DNA of 64,000 nt from DSWT01 sp036845725 (GTDB lineage Bacteria; Chloroflexota; Anaerolineae; B4-G1; SLSP01). Under the pieces are notes generated by a model that was given only the letters and a program-made list of their open reading frames with translations, did no database searches and was not told the origin of the DNA. How positions within the stretch are numbered: position 1 is the first letter of the stretch; each line of letters opens with the position of its first letter. Location of the stretch: NCBI GenBank assembly GCA_036845725.1, contig DAIUDK010000004.1, forward strand, positions 1 through 64,000, read 5' to 3'. Made by a program: the position numbers and the translations under genes. Shown here piece after piece: positions 32,054 through 40,779 of this stretch.

Positions 32054-34467
32054 CGGCGGGTGTCCAGACGCCACGAGAGCCGCGCTCAATTCCAACAACC
32101 GGGATGCGCGGGGGATTGGGGCGAACCCTGCTGACTGCCTTTCTCCTCCTAACGATCCTCCCTTTAGCCCTGATCGGGGGCTATGCTGCGCAGAACAACC
32201 GCGACAGCCTGCAAAAGGAAGTCAAAAGCAAACTGCAGGCGGTGGCCACCCTGAAAGGCGAGGAATTGCGCCAGTGGCTTGCCCGCAACGGCCAGCGATT
32301 ACAGCTATCTGCTCTTGAAAAAGAAAATCTCTCTGAAGCCCGGCGCGATGCCTGGTGGGCGGGGATCAGCGAGCAAAACTCCGACTTGCTCGGTGTGGCG
32401 TTCGTCGATTCAGCAGGGCGCGCCCTGTGGATGGTGGGCGAGTGTCGTAACATACCTTTGACGATGGCAGCGCCCAAGCGCGGGCCGACTTCTTCACTCA
32501 CGGTTTCAGAGAAAGCGGCAAGTTCTCCTCAGGGACAGTTCGTTCTGTCACGTACAGATTCCAATTTGTGGTTACTGGTGGAGGAAACCGAGTCAAGAAC
32601 GTTAGTTTTCTGTTTGAGCGGTGCGGGAATGGCGCGCACGATTCAGTACGATGTCTTGCTTGATGAAGCTTTGATCGGCAAGACCGGGAAAGTTTACTTG
32701 ATCTTTAACTCATGGCTTTGGCCGGACGGCGTAGACGCGGTGATGCTCGCCGAAGATAGTGCGCCGCCGCGATTGACTGGGGATGGTGCATACGTGAATT
32801 ACCTGGGTGTTCCGGTGATCGGCGCATATTATCATGTGGCGGACTACGACATCGGCGTGCTCGTCGAACAGGCACAGTCCGAGACTCTGGAATCCACCAA
32901 CCGCATTGCCGCGACGTTGATTGCCCTGGTGTTAGCCGTAGCTCTGGCGACGACGATTATCTCGGCGTTCGTCATCCGACAAATCACACGCCCGGTTATC
33001 CGCCTCACAGAGTCAGCGGTGGCGATGGCCGAAGGTGATCTGGCTCAGCATCTCGAAGTCACGTCACGTGACGAAATCGGCATCCTGACCTACGTCTTCA
33101 ATGATATGGCGGCGGACCTCAAGTCATTGTACGAGGACCTGGAAGATAAAGTGGCCGAGCGCACCAAGCGATTGCAGCAGGCGAACTACCAGATTCAGCG
33201 GCGTGCACTGCACCTGCAGGCCAGTCAGGATGTTGGACAGGCGATCACGTCGGTCCGCGATCCGGCGTTGCTCCTTAACCGGGTAACGGACTTGATCCGC
33301 GAGTGTTTCGTGTACGCTTCGGTGGCGGTCTATATCGTGGAGCCTGGCGGCGGCGAAATTCGTCTGCGCGCGCTGAGTCCGGCGATGCGCAGCGATACCA
33401 TCACCGATGTGGGTGATCAGGGCGGTTGGGGCGAGCGCGTCTATGCCGGCGATGGCTCGATCATTGAACGCGCTGTCCGTAAGCGTAAGCCACAAGTCGA
33501 TCAACACCAGACGAATGAGGATGTGGAGTGGTACCGGCGCACGTTGAGCCGGGTGGCAATTCCGTTACGGATGGGCGACCGCATCACCGGTGTGCTGGCG
33601 GTCTTGAGTACCGAGCACGAGGGCATCCAGGAGGACGAATTGGAAATCCTCGAATTGCTCGCCGGGCAGGTTGCCATTGCGCTGGAGAACGCTAGGGCAT
33701 ACGAACGCGAGCGTTTGGCGGCGCAGCAGTTGGAAGAGGCGGAGGTCTTCAAGGGGCGTTTTCTGGCGAATATGTCCCACGCGTTGCGCGAACCACTTAA
33801 CACGATTATTGGTTTTTCACGTCTGATGATCAAGGGCATTGATGGGGCAATGACGCCGCAACAGATTCAGGACCTGGAGCGCATCTACGACGACGGGCAG
33901 CGGCTTTTGTTCTTGATCAACGACATCCTCGCCATTTCGCAGATTCAGGCCGGGATGATGGAATTGCGTTTGCAGGAGGTCGCCTTGCCCGAGATCGTCG
34001 CCGGGATGATGCCCACCGCGAGCGCCCTGGTGCGCGGTAAGGAGATCGATTTGGTGCAGGAAATCCCGGAGGACCTGCCGGTATTGAATGCTGATCCGGC
34101 GCGATTACGGCACGTGCTCGTCCATCTCTTTAACAACGCGGCGAAATTTACGGAAAGCGGGCAGATTGCCATCAAAGCCTGGTGTAATGAAGATCAGGTT
34201 TACGTCAGCGTGAGTGATACCGGCGTGGGCATTCCGCCGGAGGACTTTGAGCGGTTGTTTATCCGCTTTGAAAAGGGAGTGGCACTAAAGCCGATGGACA
34301 AAGAAGGCCGTTGGCAAGCGGGTATTGGTTTGGGACTTGCGTTGAGCAAGGAGTTTATTGAAATGCATGGTGGTCAAATGTGGGTGACGAGTGAGTTGGG
34401 GAAAGGTAGTACGTTTACCTTTTCCCTGCCTTGCCATGCTCCAACCTCACCAGCCCTTGAAGGATGA
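32038..34467 (+). CDS. Membrane HAMP-GAF sensor histidine kinase
   Basis: 809 residues and the only kinase in the cluster. Transmembrane helix 1 is near residues 27-50, then comes an extracytoplasmic Cache-like region (50-295). Helix 2 near 296-317 leads to a HAMP domain (320-372) ending DEIGILTYVFNDM. A coiled coil joins it to a GAF domain (about 400-550). The kinase core has the H-box FLANMSHALREPLN with His581, the N-box VLVHLFNNAAKF, the G1 box VSDTGVGIPPEDF and the G2 box GIGLGLALSKEFIEMHGG, so it should be active. It overlaps receiver 2 by 16 bases. Its GAF and coiled-coil segments resemble those of the sensors downstream, which could allow mixed assemblies. Confidence 0.94.
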   Translation: MGTGIAAGVQTPREPRSIPTTGMRGGLGRTLLTAFLLLTILPLALIGGYAAQNNRDSLQKEVKSKLQAVATLKGEELRQWLARNGQRLQLSALEKENLSEARRDAWWAGISEQNSDLLGVAFVDSAGRALWMVGECRNIPLTMAAPKRGPTSSLTVSEKAASSPQGQFVLSRTDSNLWLLVEETESRTLVFCLSGAGMARTIQYDVLLDEALIGKTGKVYLIFNSWLWPDGVDAVMLAEDSAPPRLTGDGAYVNYLGVPVIGAYYHVADYDIGVLVEQAQSETLESTNRIAATLIALVLAVALATTIISAFVIRQITRPVIRLTESAVAMAEGDLAQHLEVTSRDEIGILTYVFNDMAADLKSLYEDLEDKVAERTKRLQQANYQIQRRALHLQASQDVGQAITSVRDPALLLNRVTDLIRECFVYASVAVYIVEPGGGEIRLRALSPAMRSDTITDVGDQGGWGERVYAGDGSIIERAVRKRKPQVDQHQTNEDVEWYRRTLSRVAIPLRMGDRITGVLAVLSTEHEGIQEDELEILELLAGQVAIALENARAYERERLAAQQLEEAEVFKGRFLANMSHALREPLNTIIGFSRLMIKGIDGAMTPQQIQDLERIYDDGQRLLFLINDILAISQIQAGMMELRLQEVALPEIVAGMMPTASALVRGKEIDLVQEIPEDLPVLNADPARLRHVLVHLFNNAAKFTESGQIAIKAWCNEDQVYVSVSDTGVGIPPEDFERLFIRFEKGVALKPMDKEGRWQAGIGLGLALSKEFIEMHGGQMWVTSELGKGSTFTFSLPCHAPTSPALEG

Positions 34468-34490
34468 TGTTCGTCGCACGGGAGAAAAGC

Positions 34491-36410
34491 ATGAAGAAAG
34501 AGGAGATCTCGAGTCAAGAGACGGTTGAAATATTGGAGCAGATGATACCGTGGCGACAGAGCCTGTTTGAACGTCTTCTGCGCGTGGTGGCAATTGTCGG
34601 TTTGCCGTTGGCGCTGGTCGGTGTGTACTACGCTCTGGCTGTCGAGCAAACCAGCTACTTGTTTCTGATGCTGATATCCTACTTGCTTATCGTCGCAGCC
34701 GCTTTTTTCCCGCGTGTTCCTTACGTCTGGCGCGTGTGGGGATTGCTCGGGGCGTTGAGCGTTCTGGCGACGGTTGATTTATGGTTCTATGGCTGGGGTG
34801 AGGACGGTCGAATTTATCTAATCACGGCCATTCTTTTTGCCACTCTTTTCCTGGGCGGACGTCATAGCTTGGCTATGTTGATTCTCTCCGTGGCGATTGT
34901 TGCCCTGTTTGTCGCATTGTTTGCTTTGGGTGTGGAGATGCCGCAGCCTTATCTGGCCACGCCCGCTACGTTGATGCCGTTGGTGAGTGGGCTAGTTGTC
35001 TTTACCGGGTGTGTGACGGCCTTGTTTATCTCCTTCAACAATCTTCTTCCGCGTATCTTTGCTAATCTACAGCGCAGCGCGCAGCTCTCCGCCGATTTGG
35101 AGGCACGCCAGGAAGAGCTGGCTGGGCGGATGCGCGTGTTGCAGGACTCCAACCTCGGTTTGCAGCGGCAGGCAATGTACATCGACGCTGGGGTGCAGGC
35201 GACGCGCGGCTTGATGCAACACTTTGAGGTCGAACCGTTGTTGGAGCGGGCTGTGCAGCTTATCAGCCGGCATTTCGATTTCCCCCACGTCGCGATCTTC
35301 CTGCCAGATGAGACCGGCACATCGCTTGTGTTGCGCGCGGCCTCTTCATCGGGCGGGCAGAAGCTGGTAGCTCAGGGGTATCGCCTCAAACGATCCGCTC
35401 AAAGTGCTCTGGGACGCGTCCTTGAAACACGGCAGCCCCATATTGCCGGGTTGAACATCGGGATGCTAGATGCCGATTTCGATGTCGCGCACCTGGCACA
35501 GCCTGGCTTGCCGCCCGCGCGTTCGGCAGCGTTGCTGCCGTTGGTCGTCGCGGGTGAGGCTTTGGGCGTCTTGGACATTCACAGCCACGAAGAAGCGCCT
35601 TTCGATCAAGATAACCTCCGGGCACTGGAGTCGGTGGCCTGGCAGGTCGCTGTAGCGCTCGACAACGCGCGGCGCTTGAGCGGCGAGGACTCCGTCCTGG
35701 CGATGGCGAATCCGTTTTTCCGTTTGACGCAGCAGGTGGGGATGGCGCACACTGCAGCGGAGGTGCACACCGCGATTTTGCGGTTTGTCCAGGCATTCTA
35801 TCCAGGACACGCCTACATCGTGGAGGAAACCGAAAGCAAGCGCGAAACCGCGTACCGCGTCACCGACTTGCGCGGGGAGTCGCTGCACGTGCAGCAGATC
35901 GCCGAGGACAGCGCCGCAGAGAACTTCGGCGCGGCCTGGGCGCTGGGGATGGCGCTGGAAACGCCGTTGTTTATCGCCGATGTCAGCGCCCCACCGGATT
36001 TGCCGGAAACCGGATGCGCCGATTTCTGCCGGCGTCTGGTCGAAGACCCGACGTTTGCCGGAGAACATCACAGCGTAGCCCTGATTCCGCTGCGCGCCGG
36101 CGAGACATTCTTTGGTTTGGTGACCATTTTCTACGACGCTGCACACCCCAGCACCCCCTTGGAAATGCAAATCTACCGCGCCATCGAGGATTTCGGCGGT
36201 GTGATGTTGGAAAGGATTGCGTTGCTGGATGAGACGCAGACACGATTGTCGCAGGAGCGCTGGTTGCGCGAGTTTAGCGAGCGCATGCTGCAAACATCGG
36301 ATCTGGAAATGATGTTGGCGGAAGCCGCACGGTCGCTCCAGGATGTTGCATACGCTGATGGTGTGACTGCTGCGCTGACTCCGCCGGAAGCGCACACCGG
36401 AACCCGTTGA
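34491..36410 (+). CDS. Six-TM GAF sensor protein without output domain (array sensor 1)
   Basis: 639 residues from the ATG at 34491, with GGAGAAA before it; an in-frame ATG at 34464 overlaps the kinase stop. Six hydrophobic helices fill about residues 20-175, including GRIYLITAILFATLFLGGRH, a pattern shared with the sensors at 36429 and 62922. A coiled coil (AQLSADLEARQEELAGRMR) leads to one GAF domain (about 235-385) and a second, more divergent GAF (about 395-580). The chain ends with the array-wide terminal segment (WLREFSERMLQTSDLEMM). There is no kinase, cyclase, GGDEF or DNA-binding domain. I infer a membrane-located signal input whose output needs a partner. Confidence 0.88.
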   Translation: MKKEEISSQETVEILEQMIPWRQSLFERLLRVVAIVGLPLALVGVYYALAVEQTSYLFLMLISYLLIVAAAFFPRVPYVWRVWGLLGALSVLATVDLWFYGWGEDGRIYLITAILFATLFLGGRHSLAMLILSVAIVALFVALFALGVEMPQPYLATPATLMPLVSGLVVFTGCVTALFISFNNLLPRIFANLQRSAQLSADLEARQEELAGRMRVLQDSNLGLQRQAMYIDAGVQATRGLMQHFEVEPLLERAVQLISRHFDFPHVAIFLPDETGTSLVLRAASSSGGQKLVAQGYRLKRSAQSALGRVLETRQPHIAGLNIGMLDADFDVAHLAQPGLPPARSAALLPLVVAGEALGVLDIHSHEEAPFDQDNLRALESVAWQVAVALDNARRLSGEDSVLAMANPFFRLTQQVGMAHTAAEVHTAILRFVQAFYPGHAYIVEETESKRETAYRVTDLRGESLHVQQIAEDSAAENFGAAWALGMALETPLFIADVSAPPDLPETGCADFCRRLVEDPTFAGEHHSVALIPLRAGETFFGLVTIFYDAAHPSTPLEMQIYRAIEDFGGVMLERIALLDETQTRLSQERWLREFSERMLQTSDLEMMLAEAARSLQDVAYADGVTAALTPPEAHTGTR

Positions 36411-36428
36411 GCAATGGATGGAAAAGCT

Positions 36429-38138
36429 ATGAGTGAAAGACAAGAACGCATATATCCTGTAGAAGTCCGCCAATGGCAACGGCAGTTGCTTAACCAGGTC
36501 TTGCGGATCGTGTTTGTTATCACTGTCCCGCTGTTGTTGATTGCGTCTTACTACGTGTGGAGAGATGGGCATGCCTGGCTCATTCCTTTCTATGGGGTCG
36601 GATTCCTGCTCGTGGTCGTTGTACGGTTCTGGAAGAAAGCCCCGTACACCTTGCAAACCGGCGTATTATTGACGATTGTCTACGGCCTGGCGGTGCTTGC
36701 GCTGTTGCGGGCCGGGTTGAGTAGCAATGCGTCGCTCTTCCTGCTGGGGTTCGCCTTCATGGCGACAATTTTCCTGGAACGACGCGCAGCACTGATCAGT
36801 ATCGCTGTGGTGGTTATCACTATGGGGATTGCCGGTTGGCTGTTCTCTGCCGGAGTCTTGACCATCCCTGACGATATTCAGTTGTTATCGGACAAACCGG
36901 CCGCCTGGCTCAGTTACACGTTTACACTCTTGTTGGCCAGCACATTCTTTGTGGCCTCACAACTTTTCTTGTTTCCGCGCCTTGCCGAGGCGTTAGCCAA
37001 AAGCCAGGAGATGGCACGCGAAATTGCCGAGGATCGCGAGCAGGTGGTACGGGAGGCGGAAACCAAACATCATCGCGCGGAGCAGTTAGGCTGGGTTGCT
37101 AATCTGGGCAACGTGCTGGCTTCGTTGCGCCAGCGTGACGATTTGATTTGGCGGGTTGTACGCGAAATCGCACAGACCTTCGATGTCTATCAAACCAATT
37201 TGTTCCTGATGAATCGCTCTGGTGATGCGCTGCTGTTAGCGGCAACTGCCGGGCAACTCGGCGAGGACATATCCCGCTTAGGAACGGCGGCGGTGACCGA
37301 CATCCCTGTCGGGGCGCGAATTGCACCGGGACGGGCGGCGCAGTTGGGGAAAGAGCAGATGGCGCTTCTGTCTGACTCAACGGCGTTGTCTGGACAACTG
37401 CCCCAGTTTCCTGATAGTAACGTGGAGATCAGTCTGCCATTGAGCGTGCTCGGCGAAATCTTGGGTGTGCTCGATATCCACAGCACACATACTGCTTTCT
37501 CTGATGACGAACTGCATATTTTTCGCATCATCGCCAGCCAGGTGACGACCGCTCTCGATATGCTGCGTTCGTTGGAGGAGACGCGGGCGCAAATGCAAGA
37601 AATCCGCGCGCTGTATGCTCAACACACGTTGGCTTCCTGGCGCACCTTGCTGGAAGCGGCTCCTGTGCAATCCATTATGGGCACACAAATGGTCGGTCCG
37701 AAGGTACAGGCGCTGGCGCAGGAGACAATGCGGAAAAAGCAGCCACGTTCGACCTGGCTCGATGCTGAGGGTGTTTATCTGTTGACTGTGCCTCTGGTGT
37801 CGCACGATGTCGCAGTGGGATACCTGGCTTTTACGCGTGCCGCCGAAAAAGGCGATTGGGATGCCGTGACCCGCAATCTGATTGCGATGGCGGCGGAACG
37901 GCTGGCCGTGACGTTGGACAACACCCGCCTGCTTATCGAGGCACGGCGGCAGGCGCTCTATGACGAGCAGCTTGGCCGGCTCGACGATCTGATTTGGCAG
38001 ACGCCGAATCCCGAGGCCATTATGGAGCGGAGTGTGCGGGAGTTGGGGCGCTTCCTGGGCGCGCATGAGGTACAGTTGTATTTGACCCCGTCTGCCGAGC
38101 AGGGCGAGAGCACGATCGAACGTGCGGGAGATGTCTGA
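36429..38138 (+). CDS. Six-TM GAF sensor protein without output domain (array sensor 2)
   Basis: 569 residues from ATG 36429 (GGAAAAG upstream; ATG 36414 has no ribosome site). The six-helix input domain (about 22-185) contains SLFLLGFAFMATIFLERRAA, the counterpart of the conserved helix-loop in sensor 1. A long coiled coil (MAREIAEDREQVVREAETKH) is followed by a GAF domain (about 215-370, with ISLPLSVLGEILGVLDIHS). A short degenerate GAF follows (about 395-505, VPLVSHDVAVGYLAF), then the terminal segment ending HEVQLYL. It lies 18 bases after sensor 1. The fold assignments rest on pattern recognition and the ligand is unknown. Confidence 0.87.
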   Translation: MSERQERIYPVEVRQWQRQLLNQVLRIVFVITVPLLLIASYYVWRDGHAWLIPFYGVGFLLVVVVRFWKKAPYTLQTGVLLTIVYGLAVLALLRAGLSSNASLFLLGFAFMATIFLERRAALISIAVVVITMGIAGWLFSAGVLTIPDDIQLLSDKPAAWLSYTFTLLLASTFFVASQLFLFPRLAEALAKSQEMAREIAEDREQVVREAETKHHRAEQLGWVANLGNVLASLRQRDDLIWRVVREIAQTFDVYQTNLFLMNRSGDALLLAATAGQLGEDISRLGTAAVTDIPVGARIAPGRAAQLGKEQMALLSDSTALSGQLPQFPDSNVEISLPLSVLGEILGVLDIHSTHTAFSDDELHIFRIIASQVTTALDMLRSLEETRAQMQEIRALYAQHTLASWRTLLEAAPVQSIMGTQMVGPKVQALAQETMRKKQPRSTWLDAEGVYLLTVPLVSHDVAVGYLAFTRAAEKGDWDAVTRNLIAMAAERLAVTLDNTRLLIEARRQALYDEQLGRLDDLIWQTPNPEAIMERSVRELGRFLGAHEVQLYLTPSAEQGESTIERAGDV

Positions 38139-38178
38139 TTGATGGGGGCTTTCTCTTGAGTGGAGAGGGGCATTGCCG

Positions 38179-40764
38179 ATGAACTTATCTCCGGGAATCG
38201 ATATTTTACAACTTATCACCTGGCTGTTTGCGCTGATCGAGCTGATCCTGGCGGGATATACGCTGGCGCTCAACGCCCGCCACAGCGCCAACCGCCACGT
38301 CAGCGTCTTGTTGGTGCTGCTGGCGATAAATAATATTGCCATGGGGCTGCTTGTCGCCGCCGACAGTGCCGATCAAGCGTATATGCCGACCTATTTGTTT
38401 GCCGCTATCGTGTATCCTATTCTGCCCGCCGCAGTGCTCGCCGCCGTCGCGTTGCTCAAACCGGCCTGGCTGACGGGACGGTGGCGCTGGTTCTGGCGGA
38501 TGTGTTATGTGGTCCTCGTGCTCCCGTTGCTGGTCACAGCGATAGACATCGGATTGGGGCAGCGATTGTGGTACCTGGGTCTCGATCCGAAGACCTATAC
38601 CGGCGGCTATGTGCCGATGAAGGAGTATGTATCTCCGGTACTGTACCCGGTGGTTATCTTCCTTCATGGCTTTGTTATGGGCTTGCTGCCACTCGTCCCT
38701 GCGATTGCTACACTACGTGACAAACAGGCTGTGGATGAACCTCTAGCCCTTGCTAGACGCCGGTGGGCGTGGATGATCGTCGGAGCCACACTCATCGCCG
38801 CCACCGTGCAGGCTGTTTTGACCGAGATGTTGAACCCTATGCTCAGGACGGCTCTCGTTTCCCTCATTTACGCGGGTGTCTACGTATACATCGCCCTGGC
38901 GCAAATGTTTATGGAACGGCGCCTGCAACGCGGATTGTTACGCCACCGGCTGACCGCGTTGTTTCTGGCCATCGCGATGCCTGTGATGCTCCTTAGCGTG
39001 ACGTTGGTGGGCTTGCAGGCGCGTACGCTGCTGCAACGCAGCGCCACACGACGTCTGAGCGCAATCGCCCACCTGCTGGCCAATGGGGTCAATTTGCAGG
39101 ACGAACTGACAACACAGACCCTGCAGGAATTGCTGCGCATGGCGGTGGTCGAATTGGGGGATACCGGCCAAATCTACGTTGTGGATCAGAACGATCGCGC
39201 AGTGGTGCATACGGACATGGACTTCACGTTAGTTGCTGAGGACAGCGTTATGCGCGATTTCAGCCAGCAAGCGCCGGTCCAGGCGTTGCGTCGTGGACAG
39301 GCTAACCGGCTGCTCATTTTCACCGATAAGGAAGATATCCATTGGTGGGCGTATACGACGGGTATTGGGGGTCAGGGCTGGGCCGCTGTGGTCCAGCAGC
39401 ATGAAACCGTCGTGGCACAGGATATGCAGCGTTTTATGACATTGTCGTGGGTGATTATCGCTATTGGTGCAGCCCTCCTGTTTGTTGTGGGATTCCTCAC
39501 CATCCAACAGGCTTTGCTGCCGATTGTATCTTTGACCGAGACCGCCAAGGCCATCGCCGCCGGCGACTCGACCCGCGTGGCCGTTGTCGAGAGTGAGGAC
39601 GAAATCGGCATGCTGGCAGAGGCATTCACCGCAGTGACGGGGCGGTTGAATGAGTTGATCGGCAATCTGGAGACGCGGGTGGCCGAGCGCACGCAGGAGG
39701 TCGAGCGTCGTGCTGAATATCTGGCGACGACCGGCGGTCTCAGTCGGGTGGTAGCGTCGATTTTGGATGTGGAAACGTTGCTCGACCGTGTGGCGCATCT
39801 CATTTCAGAGCGGTTTGGCTTCTATCACACCGGCATCTTCTTGATCGACGGTGCTCGTGAGTGGGCCGTGCTGCACGCGGCCTCTTCGGAGGGGGGCATG
39901 CGTATGCTGGCGCGCGGACATCGCCTGCGGGTCGGAGAGCAGGGCATCGTGGGGTACGTCTCAGGCTCGGGCCGCGCGCGCATCGCGCTAGACGTCGATG
40001 CGGATGTGGTGTGGGTGCGGAATCCCGACTTGCCCGACACACGCTCGGAAATGGCGCTCCCGTTGATCTTTGGGCAGGAGATTATCGGCGTGCTCGACGT
40101 GCAGAGTGAAGTTGAAGCGGCGTTTGGTCCTGAAGACATCGCCACGCTGCGCATCCTGGCTGACCAGATAGCAGTCGCGCTGCGCAACGCGCAGTTGTTC
40201 GCCGAAAGCCAGCGAATGTTGCGCGAACTACAGCGTTCGTATGATGAGGAAATCCAGCAGGGTTGGGCGCTGCGCGCGTCGCCCGTTGTTGGCTATCGCT
40301 ACAGGCCCTCAGATGTTGCGCCGCTGACACGCGCCGCTGTGCCCCCGGCAGACGCAAGTGCGCTGGCAGCCTCGGCGCCTTACGTGGATGCGACCAATAC
40401 GCTCTGCGCGCCGCTGCAACTGGTCGGCGGTCAGAACTTCGGCCTGTTGCGTCTCTCTCGCGATCCGGCGCAGCCGTGGACCAGCTACGATGTGACGTTT
40501 GTATCGCGCGCTGTGCAGGACATCGCGCAGGCGCTGGAAGTAGCCCGGTTGCTTGAGGATAGCCGCCTGCGTGCGTTACGCGAGGCGCAAGTTGGCGAAA
40601 TCGCGGACCTGTTTACGCGTGCGTTGGACGTCGATACGATTTTGCAAACTGCCGTGCGCGAATTGGGACGGTTGTCCGGCGTCGCCGAAGTCGCCGTACA
40701 TCTCGACTTCCCTGAATCACTTTCAGAGTTGGGCGCGACGGAGCGCACATTCCGGCCGGCATAG
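38179..40764 (+). CDS. Seven-TM / HAMP / GAF sensor protein (array sensor 3)
   Basis: 861 residues from ATG 38179 with GAGAGGGG upstream. The N-terminal domain has about seven helices (1-240) and carries LNARHSANRHVS, which recurs in the sensor at 51452; it resembles the 7TM inputs of some histidine kinases. A further helix near 255-275 is followed by a small Cache-like extracytoplasmic domain (about 280-420, GQIYVVDQNDRAVVHTDMD). Helix and HAMP follow (LTETAKAIAAGDSTRVAV), then a well-kept GAF (about 525-670, LPDTRSEMALPLIFGQEI). A degenerate GAF and the C-terminal segment ending VAEVAVHL close the chain. No output domain. The gap before it is 40 bases. Confidence 0.88.
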   Translation: MNLSPGIDILQLITWLFALIELILAGYTLALNARHSANRHVSVLLVLLAINNIAMGLLVAADSADQAYMPTYLFAAIVYPILPAAVLAAVALLKPAWLTGRWRWFWRMCYVVLVLPLLVTAIDIGLGQRLWYLGLDPKTYTGGYVPMKEYVSPVLYPVVIFLHGFVMGLLPLVPAIATLRDKQAVDEPLALARRRWAWMIVGATLIAATVQAVLTEMLNPMLRTALVSLIYAGVYVYIALAQMFMERRLQRGLLRHRLTALFLAIAMPVMLLSVTLVGLQARTLLQRSATRRLSAIAHLLANGVNLQDELTTQTLQELLRMAVVELGDTGQIYVVDQNDRAVVHTDMDFTLVAEDSVMRDFSQQAPVQALRRGQANRLLIFTDKEDIHWWAYTTGIGGQGWAAVVQQHETVVAQDMQRFMTLSWVIIAIGAALLFVVGFLTIQQALLPIVSLTETAKAIAAGDSTRVAVVESEDEIGMLAEAFTAVTGRLNELIGNLETRVAERTQEVERRAEYLATTGGLSRVVASILDVETLLDRVAHLISERFGFYHTGIFLIDGAREWAVLHAASSEGGMRMLARGHRLRVGEQGIVGYVSGSGRARIALDVDADVVWVRNPDLPDTRSEMALPLIFGQEIIGVLDVQSEVEAAFGPEDIATLRILADQIAVALRNAQLFAESQRMLRELQRSYDEEIQQGWALRASPVVGYRYRPSDVAPLTRAAVPPADASALAASAPYVDATNTLCAPLQLVGGQNFGLLRLSRDPAQPWTSYDVTFVSRAVQDIAQALEVARLLEDSRLRALREAQVGEIADLFTRALDVDTILQTAVRELGRLSGVAEVAVHLDFPESLSELGATERTFRPA

Positions 40765-40779
40765 CGTGGAGATATCATT

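Noticed and set aside
34491..36410. Sensor histidine kinase truncated by frameshift
   Set aside because: The terminal segment matches that of ten other intact sensors and no kinase remnant lies in the short gap before the next gene.
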